This document shows, piece by piece, positions 11,251 to 25,829 of a stretch of DNA of 64,000 bases. The first letter of the stretch is position 1. The number at the start of each line of letters is the position of its first letter. Both the position numbers and the translations under genes were made by a program. This DNA comes from Orychophragmus violaceus (lineage: Eukaryota; Streptophyta; Magnoliopsida; Brassicales; Brassicaceae), in contig CM058240.1 of NCBI GenBank assembly GCA_030180135.1, forward strand, positions 70,923,581-70,987,580. The letters are read 5' to 3'. Under the pieces are notes generated by a model. It made no database searches. It saw only the letters and a list, made by a program, of their open reading frames with translations, and was not told the DNA's origin.

Positions 11251-14200
11251 ATATCTTTCAAGAAGTTTTGGTAAAAATGTTTTGTTTAGGATTCTCATAG
11301 GACATTTTAGAAGATCAAAGTTTCTTTCTTGTCTGTTAGTAGGGTTACTTAGGGGTGTTTAAAGTGAACATAAACTTGTATAACATGCTTCTCATTCTAC
11401 CTTTAAGAGCATGCAAAAACTAACTTATAGTTGTCTTAACTCACCTAATTTCTCCAATCCATGATACATATGTTTCAAGAAGTTTTGGTAAAAAAGTTTT
11501 GTTTAGGATTCTCATAGGACATTTTAGAAGATCAAAGTTTCTCTCTTGTCTGTTAGTAGGGTTACTTAGGGGTGTTTAAAGTGAACATAAACTTGTATAA
11601 CATGCTTCTCATTCTACCTTTAAGAGCATGCAAAAACTAACTTATAGTTGTCTTACCTCACCTAATTTCTCCAATCCATGATACATATGTTTCAAGAAGT
11701 TTTGGTAAAAAAGTTTTGTTTAGGATTCTCATAGGACATTTTAGAAGATCAAAGTTTCTTTCTTGTCTGTTAGTAGGGTTACTTAGGGGTGTTTAAAGTG
11801 AACATAAACTTGTATAACATGCTTCTCAATCTACCTTTAAGAGCATGCAAAAACTAACTTATAGTTGTCTTACCTCACCTAATTTCTCCAATCCATGATA
11901 CATATGTTTCAAGAAGTTTTGGTAACAAAAGTTTTGTTTCGGATTCTCATAGGACATTTTGGAATATCAAAGTTTCTTTCTTGTATGTTAGTAGGGTTAC
12001 TTAGGGGTGTTTAAAATGAACATAAACTTGTATAACATGCTTCCCATTCTACCTTTAAGAGCATGCAAAAACTAACTTATAGTTGGCTTACCTCACCTAA
12101 TTTCTCCAATCCATGATACATATGTTTCAAGAAGTTTTGGTAAAAAAGTTTTGTTTAGGATTCTCATAGGACATTTTAGAAGATCAAAGTTTCTCTCTTG
12201 TCTGTTAGTAGGGTTACTTAGGGGTGTTTAAAGTGAACATAAACTTGTATAACATGCTTCTCATTCTACCTTTAAGAGCATGCAAAAACTAACTTATAGT
12301 TGTCTTACCTCACCTAATTTCTCTAATCCATGACACATATGTTTCAAGAAGTTTTGGTAAAAATGTTTTGTTTAGGATTCTCATAGGATATTTTAGAAGA
12401 TCAAAGTTTCTTTCTTGTCTGTTAGTAGTGTTACTTAGGGGTGTTTAAAAGAACATAAACTTGTATAACATTCTTGTCATTCTTCCTTTAAGAGCATACA
12501 AAAACTATCTTATAGTTGTCTTACCTCACCTAATTTCTCCAATCCATGACACATATGTTTCAAGAAATTTTGGTAAAAATGTTTTGTTTAGGATTCTCAT
12601 AGGACATTTTAGAAGATCAAAGTTTCTTTCTTGTCTGTTAATAGGGTTATTTAGGGGGGTGTTTAAAGTGAACAAAAACTTGTATAACATGCTTCTCATT
12701 CTACCTTTAAGAGCATGCAAAAACTAACTTATAGTTGTCTTACCTCACCTAATTTCTCTAATCCATGACACATATCTTTCAAGAAGTTTTGGTAAAAATG
12801 TTTTGTTTAGGATTCTCATAGGACATTTTAGAAGATCAAAGTTTCTTTCTTGTCTGTTAGTAGGGTTACTTAGGGGTGTTTAAAGTGAACATAAACTTGT
12901 ATAACATGCTTCTCATTCTACCTTTAAGAGCATGCAAAAACTAACTTATAGTTGTCTTAACTCACCTAATTTCTCCAATCCATGATACATATGTTTCAAG
13001 AAGTTTTGGTAAAAAAGTTTTGTTTAGGATTCTCATAGGACATTTTAGAAGATCAAAGTTTCTCTCTTGTCTGTTAGTAGGGTTACTTAGGGGTGTTTAA
13101 AGTGAACATAAACTTGTATAACATGCTTCTCATTCTACCTTTAAGAGCATGCAAAAACTAACTTATAGTTGTCTTACCTCACCTAATTTCTCCAATCCAT
13201 GATACATATGTTTCAAGAAGTTTTGGTAAAAAAGTTTTGTTTAGGATTCTCATAGGACATTTTAGAAGATCAAAGTTTCTTTCTTGTCTGTTAGTAGGGT
13301 TACTTAGGGGTGTTTAAAGTGAACATAAACTTGTATAACATGCTTCTCAATCTACCTTTAAGAGCATGCAAAAACTAACTTATAGTTGTCTTACCTCACC
13401 TAATTTCTCCAATCCATGATACATATGTTTCAAGAAGTTTTGGTAACAAAAGTTTTGTTTCGGATTCTCATAGGACATTTTGGAATATCAAAGTTTCTTT
13501 CTTGTATGTTAGTAGGGTTACTTAGGGGTGTTTAAAATGAACATAAACTTGTATAACATGCTTCCCATTCTACCTTTAAGAGCATGCAAAAACTAACTTA
13601 TAGTTGGCTTACCTCACCTAATTTCTCCAATCCATGATACATATGTTTCAAGAAGTTTTGGTAAAAAAGTTTTGTTTAGGATTCTCATAGGACATTTTAG
13701 AAGATCAAAGTTTCTCTCTTGTCTGTTAGTAGGGTTACTTAGGGGTGTTTAAAGTGAACATAAACTTGTATAACATGCTTCTCATTCTACCTTTAAGAGC
13801 ATGCAAAAACTAACTTATAGTCTTCTTACCTCACCTAATTTCTCTAATCCATGACACATATGTTTCAAGAAGTTTTGGTAAAAATGTTTTGTTTAGGATT
13901 CTCATAGGATATTTTAGAAGATCAAAGTTTCTTTCTTGTCTGTTAGTAGTGTTACTTAGGGGTGTTTAAAAGAACATAAACTTGTATAACATTCTTGTCA
14001 TTCTTCCTTTAAGAGCATACAAAAACTATCTTATAGTTGTCTTACCTCACCTAATTTCTCCAATCCATGACACATATGTTTCAAGAAATTTTGGTAAAAA
14101 TGTTTTGTTTAGGATTCTCATAGGACATTTTAGAAGATCAAAGTTTCTTTCTTGTCTGTTAATAGGGTTATTTAGGGGGGTGTTTAAAGTGAACAAAAAC

Positions 14201-14292
14201 TTGTATAACATGCTTCTCATTCTACCTTTAAGAGCATGCAAAAACTAACTTATAGTTGTCTTACCTCACCTAATTTCTCTAATCCATGACAC
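11251..14292 (+). repeat. Tandem duplication of a 7-monomer higher-order block (1521-bp step)
   Basis: Rare variants recur at a constant 1521-bp step: CATATCTTTC at about 11251 and 12772, CTTAACTCACC at about 11436 and 12957, GTTTTGTTTCGG at about 11930 and 13451, TAGTTGGCTT at about 12082 and 13603, and the monomer with CATTCTTGTCATTC at about 12470 and 13991. A third copy of the core lies 3259 bp upstream of the first (about 8178-9460). Boundaries are approximate because the ends fall in similar monomers. Confidence 0.85.
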
Positions 14293-16860
14293 ATATGTGT
14301 CAAGAAGTTTTGGTAAAAAAGTTTTGTTTAGGATTCTCATAGGACATTTTAGAAGATCAAAGTTTCTTTCTTGTCTGTTAGTAGGGTTACTTAGGGGTGT
14401 TTAAAGTGAACATAAACTTGTATAACATGCTTCTCATTCTACCTTTAAGAGCATGCAAAAACTAACTTATAGTTGTCTTACCTCACCTAATTTCTCTAAT
14501 CCATGACACATATGTTTCAAGAAGTTTTGGTAAAAATGTTTTGTTTATGATTCTCATAGGACATTTTAGAAGATCAAAGTTTCTTTCTTGTCTGTTAGTA
14601 GTGTTACTTAGGGGTGATTAAAAGAACATAAACTTGTATAACATTCTTGTCATTCTTCCTTTAAGAGCATACAAAAACTATTTTATAGTTGTCTTACCTC
14701 ACCTAATTTCTCCAATCCATGACACATATGTTTCAAGAAATTTTGGTAAAAATGTTTTGTTTAGGATTCTCATAGGACATTTTAGAAGATCAAAGTTTCT
14801 TTCTTGTCAGTTAATAGGGTTATTTAGGGGGGTGTTTAAAGTGAACAAAAACTTGTATAACATGCTTCTCATTCTACCTTTAAGAGCATGCAAAAACTAA
14901 CTTATAGTTGTCTTACCTCACCTAATTTCTCTAATCCATGACACATATGTTTCAAGAAGTTTTGGTAAAAAAGTTTTGTTTAGGATTCTCATAGGACATT
15001 TTAGAAGATCAAAGTTTCTTTCTTGTCTGTTAGTAGGGTTACTTAGGGGTGTTTAAAGTGAACATAAACTTGTATAACATGCTTCTCATTCTACCTTTAA
15101 GAGCATGCAAAAACTAACTTATAGTTGTCTTACCTCACCTAATTTCTCTAATCCATGACACATATCTTTCAAGAAGTTTTGGTAAAAATGTTTTGTTTAG
15201 GATTCTCATAGGACATTTTAGAAGATCAAAGTTTCTTTCTTGTCTGTTAGTAGGGTTACTTAGGGGTGTTTAAAGTGAACATAAACTTGTATAACATGCT
15301 TCTCATTCTACCTTTAAGAGCATGCAAAAACTAACTTATAGTTGTCTTACCTCACCTAATTTCTCCAATCCATGATACATATGTTTCAAGAAGTTTTGGT
15401 AAAAAAGTTTTGTTTAGGATTCTCATAGGACATTTTAGAAGATCAAAGTTTCTTTCTTGTCTGTTAGTAGGGTTACTTAGGGGTGTTTAAAGTGAACAAA
15501 AACTTGTATAACATGCTTCTCATTTTACCTTTAAGAGCATGCAAAAACTAACTTATAGTTGTCTTACCTCACCTAATTTCTCTAATCCATGACACATATG
15601 TTTCAAGAAGTTTTGGTAAAAAAGTTTTGTTTAGGATTCTCATAGGACATTTTAGAAGATCAAAGTTTCTTTCTTGTCTGTTAGTAGGGTTACTTAGGGG
15701 TGTTTAAAGTGAACATAAACTTGTATAACATGCTTCTCATTCTACCTTTAAGAGCATGCAAAAACTAACTTATAGTTGTCTTACCTCACCTAATTTCTCT
15801 AATCCATGACACATATGTTTCAAGAAGTTTTGGTAAAAATGTTTTGTTTATGATTCTCATAGGACATTTTAGAAGATCAAAGTTTCTTTCTTGTCTGTTA
15901 GTAGTGTTACTTAGGGGTGTTTAAAAGAACATAAACTTGTATAACATTCTTGTCATTCTTCCTTTAAGAGCATACAAAAACTATTTTATAGTTGTCTTAC
16001 CTCACCTAATTTCTCCAATCCATGACACATATGTTTCAAGAAATTTTGGTAAAAATGTTTTGTTTAGGATTCTCATAGGACATTTTAGAAGATCAAAGTT
16101 TCTTTCTTGTCAGTTAATAGGGTTATTTAGGGGGGTGTTTAAAGTGAACAAAAACTTGTATAACATGCTTCTCATTCTACCTTTAAGAGCATGCAAAAAC
16201 TAACTTATAGTTGTCTTACCTCACCTAATTTCTCTAATCCATGACACATATGTTTCAAGAAGTTTTGGTAAAAAAGTTTTGTTTAGGATTCTCATAGGAC
16301 ATTTTAGAAGATCAAAGTTTCTTTCTTGTCTGTTAGTAGGGTTACTTAGGGGTGTTTAAAGTGAACATAAACTTGTATAACATGCTTCTCATTCTACCTT
16401 TAAGAGCATGCAAAAACTAACTTATAGTTGTCTTACCTCACCTAATTTCTCTAATCCATGACACATATCTTTCAAGAAGTTTTGGTAAAAATGTTTTGTT
16501 TAGGATTCTCATAGGACATTTTAGAAGATCAAAGTTTCTTTCTTGTCTGTTAGTAGGGTTACTTAGGGGTGTTTAAAGTGAACATAAACTTGTATAACAT
16601 GCTTCTCATTCTACCTTTAAGAGCATGCAAAAACTAACTTATAGTTGTCTTACCTCACCTAATTTCTCTAATCCATGACACATATGTTTCAAGAAGTTTT
16701 GGTAAAAATGTTTTGTTTAGGATTCTCATAGGACATTTTAGAAGATCAAAGTTTCTCTCTTGTCTGTTAGTAGGGTTACTTAGGGGTGTTTAAAGTGAAC
16801 ATAAACTTGTATAACATGCTTCTCATTCTACCTTTAAGAGCATGCAAAAACTAACTTATA
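13030..16860 (+). repeat. Higher-order satellite block, copy 1 of an 8039-bp-offset duplication
   Basis: The succession of variant monomers here is repeated at 21069-24899. Matching landmarks 8039 bp apart include GTTTTGTTTCGG (about 13451/21490), the rare CATATGTGTC (about 14295/22334), and CATTCTTGTCATTC-type monomers at 13982/22021, 14634/22673 and 15937/23976. A few base differences are visible (for example TGGCTT versus TGTCTT near 13606/21645). Edges are approximate. Confidence 0.8.
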
Positions 16861-19800
16861 GTTGTCTTACCTCACCTAATTTCTCCAATCCATGATACAT
16901 ATGTTTCAAGAAGTTTTGGTAAAAAAGTTTTGTTTAGGATTCTCATAGGACATTTTAGAAGATCAAAGTTTCTTTCTTGTCTGTTAGTAGGGTTACTTAG
17001 GGGTGTTTAAAGTGAACAAAAACTTGTATAACATGCTTCTCATTCTACCTTTAAGAGCATGCAAAAACTAACTTATAGTTGTCTTACCTCACCTAATTTC
17101 TCTAATCCATGACACATATGTTTCAAGAAGTTTTGGTAAAAAAGTTTTGTTTAGGATTCTCATAGGACATTTTAGAAGATCAAAGTTTCTTTCTTGTCTG
17201 TTAGTAGGGTTACTTAGGGGTGTTTAAAGTGAACATAAACTTGTATAACATGCTTCTCATTCTACCTTTAAGAGCATGCAAAAACTAACTTATAGTTGTC
17301 TTACCTCACCTAATTTCTCCAATCCATGATACATATGTTTCAAGAAGTTTTGGTAAAAAAGTTTTGTTTAGGATTCTCATAGGACATTTTAGAAGATCAA
17401 AGTTTCTCTCTTGTCTGTTAGTAGGGTTACTTAGGGGTGTTTAAAGTGAACATAAACTTGTATAACATGCTTCTCATTCTACCTTTAAGAGCATGCAAAA
17501 ACTAACTTATAGTTGTCTTACCTCACCTAATTTCTCTAATCCATGACACATATGTTTCAAGAAGTTTTGGTAAAAAAGTTTTGTTTAGGATTCTCATAGG
17601 ACATTTTAGAAGATCAAAGTTTCTTTCTTGTCTGTTAGTAGGGTTACTTAGGGGTGTTTAAAGTGAACATAAACTTGTATAACATGCTTCTCATTCTACC
17701 TTTAAGAGCATGCAAAAACTAACTTATAGTTGTCTTACCTCACCTAATTTCTCCAATCCATGATACATATGTTTCAAGAAGTTTTGGTAAAAAAGTTTTG
17801 TTTAGGATTCTCATAGGACATTTTAGAAGATCAAAGTTTCTTTCTTGTCTGTTAGTAGGGTTACTTAGGGGTGTTTAAAGTGAACAAAAACTTGTATAAC
17901 ATGCTTCTCATTCTACCTTTAAGAGCATGCAAAAACTAACTTATAGTTGTCTTACCTCACCTAATTTCTCTAATCCATGACACATATGTTTCAAGAAGTT
18001 TTGGTAAAAAAGTTTTGTTTAGGATTCTCATAGGACATTTTAGAAGATCAAAGTTTCTTTCTTGTCTGTTAGTAGGGTTACTTAGGGGTGTTTAAAGTGA
18101 ACATAAACTTGTATAACATGCTTCTCATTCTACCTTTAAGAGCATGCAAAAACTAACTTATAGTTGTCTTACCTCACCTAATTTCTCTAATCCATGACAC
18201 ATATGTTTCAAGAAGTTTTGGTAAAAATGTTTTGTTTATGATTCTCATAGGACATTTTAGAAGATCAAAGTTTCTTTCTTGTCTGTTAGTAGTGTTACTT
18301 AGGGGTGTTTAAAAGAACATAAACTTGTATAACATTCTTGTCATTCTTCCTTTAAGAGCATACAAAAACTATTTTATAGTTGTCTTACCTCACCTAATTT
18401 CTCCAATCCATGACACATATGTTTCAAGAAATTTTGGTAAAAATGTTTTGTTTAGGATTCTCATAGGACATTTTAGAAGATCAAAGTTTCTTTCTTGTCA
18501 GTTAATAGGGTTATTTAGGGGGGTGTTTAAAGTGAACAAAAACTTGTATAACATGCTTCTCATTCTACCTTTAAGAGCATGCAAAAACTAACTTATAGTT
18601 GTCTTACCTCACCTAATTTCTCTAATCCATGACACATATGTTTCAAGAAGTTTTGGTAAAAATGTTTTGTTTAGGATTCTCATAGGACATTTTAGAAGAT
18701 CAAAGTTTCTTTCTTGTCAGTTAATAGGGTTATTTAGGGGGGTGTTTAAAGTGAACAAAAACTTGTATAACATGCTTCTCATTCTACCTTTAAGAGCATG
18801 CAAAAACTAACTTATAGTTGTCTTACCTCACCTAATTTCTCTAATCCATGACACATATGTTTCAAGAAGTTTTGGTAAAAAAGTTTTGTTTAGGATTCTC
18901 ATAGGACATTTTAGAAGATCAAAGTTTCTTTCTTGTCTGTTAGTAGGGTTACTTAGGGGTGTTTAAAGTGAACATAAACTTGTATAACATGCTTCTCATT
19001 CTACCTTTAAGAGCATGCAAAAACTAACTTATAGTTGTCTTAACTCACCTAATTTCTCCAATCCATGATACATATGTTTCAAGAAGTTTTGGTAAAAAAG
19101 TTTTGTTTAGGATTCTCATAGGACATTTTAGAAGATCAAAGTTTCTTTCTTGTCTGTTAGTAGGGTTACTTAGGGGTGTTTAAAGTGAACATAAACTTGT
19201 ATAACATGCTTCTCAATCTACCTTTAAGAGCATGCAAAAACTAACTTATAGTTGTCTTACCTCACCTAATTTCTCCAATCCATGATACATATGTTTCAAG
19301 AAGTTTTGGTAACAAAAGTTTTGTTTCGGATTCTCATAGGACATTTTGGAATATCAAAGTTTCTTTCTTGTATGTTAGTAGGGTTACTTAGGGGTGTTTA
19401 AAATGAACATAAACTTGTATAACATGCTTCCCATTCTACCTTTAAGAGCATGCAAAAACTAACTTATAGTTGTCTTACCTCACCTAATTTCTCTAATCCA
19501 TGACACATATGTTTCAAGAAGTTTTGGTAAAAAAGTTTTGTTTAGGATTCTCATAGGACATTTTAGAAGATCAAAGTTTCTCTCTTGTCTGTTAGTAGGG
19601 TTACTTAGGGGTGTTTAAAGTGAACATAAACTTGTATAACATGCTTCTCATTCTACCTTTAAGAGCATGCAAAAACTAACTTATAGTTGTCTTACCTCAC
19701 CTAATTTCTCTAATCCATGACACATATGTTTCAAGAAGTTTTGGTAAAAATGTTTTGTTTAGGATTCTCATAGGATATTTTAGAAGATCAAAGTTTCTTT

Positions 19801-21068
19801 CTTGTCTGTTAGTAGTGTTACTTAGGGGTGTTTAAAAGAACATAAACTTGTATAACATTCTTGTCATTCTTCCTTTAAGAGCATACAAAAACTATCTTAT
19901 AGTTGTCTTACCTCACCTAATTTCTCCAATCCATGACACATATGTTTCAAGAAATTTTGGTAAAAATGTTTTGTTTAGGATTCTCATAGGACATTTTAGA
20001 AGATCAAAGTTTCTTTCTTGTCTGTTAATAGGGTTATTTAGGGGGGTGTTTAAAGTGAACAAAAACTTGTATAACATGCTTCTCATTCTACCTTTAAGAG
20101 CATGCAAAAACTAACTTATAGTTGTCTTACCTCACCTAATTTCTCTAATCCATGACACATATGTTTCAAGAAGTTTTGGTAAAAAAGTTTTGTTTAGGAT
20201 TCTCATAGGACATTTTAGAAGATCAAAGTTTCTTTCTTGTCTGTTAGTAGGGTTACTTAGGGGTGTTTAAAGTGAACATAAACTTGTATAACATGCTTCT
20301 CATTCTACCTTTAAGAGCATGCAAAAACTAACTTATAGTTGTCTTACCTCACCTAATTTCTCTAATCCATGACACATATGTTTCAAGAAGTTTTGGTAAA
20401 AATGTTTTGTTTATGATTCTCATAGGACATTTTAGAAGATCAAAGTTTCTTTCTTGTCTGTTAGTAGGGTTACTTAGGGGTGTTTAAAGTGAACATAAAC
20501 TTGTATAACATGCTTCTCATTCTACCTTTAAGAGCATGCAAAAACTAACTTATAGTTGTCTTACCTCACCTAATTTCTCTAATCCATGACACATATGTTT
20601 CAAGAAGTTTTGGTAAAAATGTTTTGTTTATGATTCTCATAGGACATTTTAGAAGATCAAAGTTTCTTTCTTGTCTGTTAGTAGTGTTACTTAGGGGTGT
20701 TTAAAAGAACATAAACTTGTATAACATTCTTGTCATTCTTCCTTTAAGAGCATACAAAAACTATTTTATAGTTGTCTTACCTCACCTAATTTCTCCAATC
20801 CATGACACATATGTTTCAAGAAATTTTGGTAAAAATGTTTTGTTTAGGATTCTCATAGGACATTTTAGAAGATCAAAGTTTCTTTCTTGTCAGTTAATAG
20901 GGTTATTTAGGGGGGTGTTTAAAGTGAACAAAAACTTGTATAACATGCTTCTCATTCTACCTTTAAGAGCATGCAAAAACTAACTTATAGTTGTCTTACC
21001 TCACCTAATTTCTCTAATCCATGACACATATGTTTCAAGAAGTTTTGGTAAAAAAGTTTTGTTTAGGA

Positions 21069-24000
21069 TTCTCATAGGACATTTTAGAAGATCAAAGTTT
21101 CTCTCTTGTCTGTTAGTAGGGTTACTTAGGGGTGTTTAAAGTGAACATAAACTTGTATAACATGCTTCTCATTCTACCTTTAAGAGCATGCAAAAACTAA
21201 CTTATAGTTGTCTTACCTCACCTAATTTCTCCAATCCATGATACATATGTTTCAAGAAGTTTTGGTAAAAAAGTTTTGTTTAGGATTCTCATAGGACATT
21301 TTAGAAGATCAAAGTTTCTTTCTTGTCTGTTAGTAGGGTTACTTAGGGGTGTTTAAAGTGAACATAAACTTGTATAACATGCTTCTCAATCTACCTTTAA
21401 GAGCATGCAAAAACTAACTTATAGTTGTCTTACCTCACCTAATTTCTCCAATCCATGATACATATGTTTCAAGAAGTTTTGGTAACAAAAGTTTTGTTTC
21501 GGATTCTCATAGGACATTTTGGAATATCAAAGTTTCTTTCTTGTATGTTAGTAGGGTTACTTAGGGGTGTTTAAAATGAACATAAACTTGTATAACATGC
21601 TTCCCATTCTACCTTTAAGAGCATGCAAAAACTAACTTATAGTTGTCTTACCTCACCTAATTTCTCCAATCCATGATACATATGTTTCAAGAAGTTTTGG
21701 TAAAAAAGTTTTGTTTAGGATTCTCATAGGACATTTTAGAAGATCAAAGTTTCTCTCTTGTCTGTTAGTAGGGTTACTTAGGGGTGTTTAAAGTGAACAT
21801 AAACTTGTATAACATGCTTCTCATTCTACCTTTAAGAGCATGCAAAAACTAACTTATAGTTGTCTTACCTCACCTAATTTCTCTAATCCATGACACATAT
21901 GTTTCAAGAAGTTTGGGTAAAAATGTTTTGTTTAGGATTCTCATAGGATATTTTAGAAGATCAAAGTTTCTTTCTTGTCTGTTAGTAGTGTTACTTAGGG
22001 GTGTTTAAAAGAACATAAACTTGTATAACATTCTTGTCATTCTTCCTTTAAGAGCATACAAAAACTATCTTATAGTTGTCTTACCTCACCTAATTTCTCC
22101 AATCCATGACACATATGTTTCAAGAAATTTTGGTAAAAATGTTTTGTTTAGGATTCTCATAGGACATTTTAGAAGATCAAAGTTTCTTTCTTGTCTGTTA
22201 ATAGGGTTATTTAGGGGGGTGTTTAAAGTGAACAAAAACTTGTATAACATGCTTCTCATTCTACCTTTAAGAGCATGCAAAAACTAACTTATAGTTGTCT
22301 TACCTCACCTAATTTCTCTAATCCATGACACATATGTGTCAAGAAGTTTTGGTAAAAAAGTTTTGTTTAGGATTCTCATAGGACATTTTAGAAGATCAAA
22401 GTTTCTTTCTTGTCTGTTAGTAGGGTTACTTAGGGGTGTTTAAAGTGAACATAAACTTGTATAACATGCTTCTCATTCTACCTTTAAGAGCATGCAAAAA
22501 CTAACTTATAGTTGTCTTACCTCACCTAATTTCTCTAATCCATGACACATATGTTTCAAGAAGTTTTGGTAAAAATGTTTTGTTTATGATTCTCATAGGA
22601 CATTTTAGAAGATCAAAGTTTCTTTCTTGTCTGTTAGTAGTGTTACTTAGGGGTGTTTAAAAGAACATAAACTTGTATAACATTTTTGTCATTCTTCCTT
22701 TAAGAGCATACAAAAACTATTTTATAGTTGTCTTACCTCACCTAATTTCTCCAATCCATGACACATATGTTTCAAGAAATTTTGGTAAAAATGTTTTGTT
22801 TAGGATTCTCATAGGACATTTTAGAAGATCAAAGTTTCTTTCTTGTCAGTTAATAGGGTTATTTAGGGGGGTGTTTAAAGTGAACAAAAACTTGTATAAC
22901 ATGCTTCTCATTCTACCTTTAAGAGCATGCAAAAACTAACTTATAGTTGTCTTACCTCACCTAATTTCTCTAATCCATGACACATATGTTTCAAGAAGTT
23001 TTGGTAAAAAAGTTTTGTTTAGGATTCTCATAGGACATTTTAGAAGATCAAAGTTTCTTTCTTGTCTGTTAGTAGGGTTACTTAGGGGTGTTTAAAGTGA
23101 ACATAAACTTGTATAACATGCTTCTCATTCTACCTTTAAGAGCATGCAAAAACTAACTTATAGTTGTCTTACCTCACCTAATTTCTCTAATCCATGACAC
23201 ATATCTTTCAAGAAGTTTTGGTAAAAATGTTTTGTTTAGGATTCTCATAGGACATTTTAGAAGATCAAAGTTTCTTTCTTGTCTGTTAGTAGGGTTACTT
23301 AGGGGTGTTTAAAGTGAACATAAACTTGTATAACATGCTTCTCATTCTACCTTTAAGAGCATGCAAAAACTAACTTATAGTTGTCTTACCTCACCTAATT
23401 TCTCCAATCCATGATACATATGTTTCAAGAAGTTTTGGTAAAAAAGTTTTGTTTAGGATTCTCATAGGACATTTTAGAAGATCAAAGTTTCTTTCTTGTC
23501 TGTTAGTAGGGTTACTTAGGGGTGTTTAAAGTGAACAAAAACTTGTATAACATGCTTCTCATTCTACCTTTAAGAGCATGCAAAAACTAACTTATAGTTG
23601 TCTTACCTCACCTAATTTCTCTAATCCATGACACATATGTTTCAAGAAGTTTTGGTAAAAAAGTTTTGTTTAGGATTCTCATAGGACATTTTAGAAGATC
23701 AAAGTTTCTTTCTTGTCTGTTAGTAGGGTTACTTAGGGGTGTTTAAAGTGAACATAAACTTGTATAACATGCTTCTCATTCTACCTTTAAGAGCATGCAA
23801 AAACTAACTTATAGTTGTCTTACCTCACCTAATTTCTCTAATCCATGACACATATGTTTCAAGAAGTTTTGGTAAAAATGTTTTGTTTATGATTCTCATA
23901 GGACATTTTAGAAGATCAAAGTTTCTTTCTTGTCTGTTAGTAGTGTTACTTAGGGGTGTTTAAAAGAACATAAACTTGTATAACATTCTTGTCATTCTTC

Positions 24001-24899
24001 CTTTAAGAGCATACAAAAACTATTTTATAGTTGTCTTACCTCACCTAATTTCTCCAATCCATGACACATATGTTTCAAGAAATTTTGGTAAAAATGTTTT
24101 GTTTAGGATTCTCATAGGACATTTTAGAAGATCAAAGTTTCTTTCTTGTCAGTTAATAGGGTTATTTAGGGGGGTGTTTAAAGTGAACAAAAACTTGTAT
24201 AACATGCTTCTCATTCTACCTTTAAGAGCATGCAAAAACTAACTTATAGTTGTCTTACCTCACCTAATTTCTCTAATCCATGACACATATGTTTCAAGAA
24301 GTTTTGGTAAAAAAGTTTTGTTTAGGATTCTCATAGGACATTTTAGAAGATCAAAGTTTCTTTCTTGTCTGTTAGTAGGGTTACTTAGGGGTGTTTAAAG
24401 TGAACATAAACTTGTATAACATGCTTCTCATTCTACCTTTAAGAGCATGCAAAAACTAACTTATAGTTGTCTTACCTCACCTAATTTCTCTAATCCATGA
24501 CACATATCTTTCAAGAAGTTTTGGTAAAAATGTTTTGTTTAGGATTCTCATAGGACATTTTAGAAGATCAAAGTTTCTTTCTTGTCTGTTAGTAGGGTTA
24601 CTTAGGGGTGTTTAAAGTGAACATAAACTTGTATAACATGCTTCTCATTCTACCTTTAAGAGCATGCAAAAACTAACTTATAGTTGTCTTACCTCACCTA
24701 ATTTCTCTAATCCATGACACATATGTTTCAAGAAGTTTTGGTAAAAATGTTTTGTTTAGGATTCTCATAGGACATTTTAGAAGATCAAAGTTTCTCTCTT
24801 GTCTGTTAGTAGGGTTACTTAGGGGTGTTTAAAGTGAACATAAACTTGTATAACATGCTTCTCATTCTACCTTTAATAGCATGCAAAAACTAACTTATA
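21069..24899 (+). repeat. Higher-order satellite block, copy 2 of the 8039-bp-offset duplication
   Basis: Second copy of the block at 13030-16860, with the same order of diagnostic monomers. The match stops near 24900, where a different monomer type (CACCCAATTTCTCC with TTTCAAAAAG) first appears. Confidence 0.8.
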
Positions 24900-25829
24900 G
24901 TTGTCTTACCTCACCCAATTTCTCCAATCCATGACACATATGTTTCAAAAAGTTTTGGTAAAAATGTTTTGTTTAGGATTCTCATAGGACATTTTAGAAA
25001 ATCAAAGTTTCTTTCTTGTCTGTTAGTAGGGTTACTTAGGGGTGTTTAAAGTGAACATAAACTTGTATAACATGCTTCTCAATCTACCTTTAAGAGCATG
25101 CAAAAACTAACTTATAGTTATCTTACCTCACCTAATTTCTCCAATCCATGATACATATGTTTCAAGAAGTTTTGGTAACAAAAGTTTTGTTTAGGATTCT
25201 CATAGGACATTTTAGAAGATCAAAGTTTCTTTCTTGTCTGTTAGTAGGGTTACTTAGGGGTGTTTAAAGTGAACATAAACTTGTATAACATGCTTCTCAA
25301 TCTACCTTTAAGAGCATGCAAAAACTAACTTATAGTTATCTTACCTCACCTAATTTCTCCAATCCATGATACATATGTTTCAAGAAGTTTTGGTAACAAA
25401 AGTTTTGTTTAGGATTCTCATAGGACATTTTAGAAGATCAAAGTTTCTTTCTTGTCTGTTAGTAGGGTTACTTAGGGGTGTTTAAAGTGAACATAAACTT
25501 GTATAACATGCTTCTCATTCTACCTTTAAGAGCATGCAAAAACTAACTTATAGTTGTCTTACCTCACCTAATTTCTCTAATCCATGACACATATGTTTCA
25601 AGAAGTTTTGGTAAAAAAGTTTTGTTTAGGATTCTCATAGGACATTTTAGAAGATCAAAGTTTCTTTCTTGTCTGTTAGTAGGGTTACTTAGGGGTGTTT
25701 AATGTGAACATAAACTTGTATAACATGCTTCTCATTCTACCTTTAAGAGCATGCAAAAACTAACTTATAGTTGTCTTACCTCACCTAATTTCTCTAATCC
25801 ATGACACATATGTTTCAAGAAGTTTTGGT

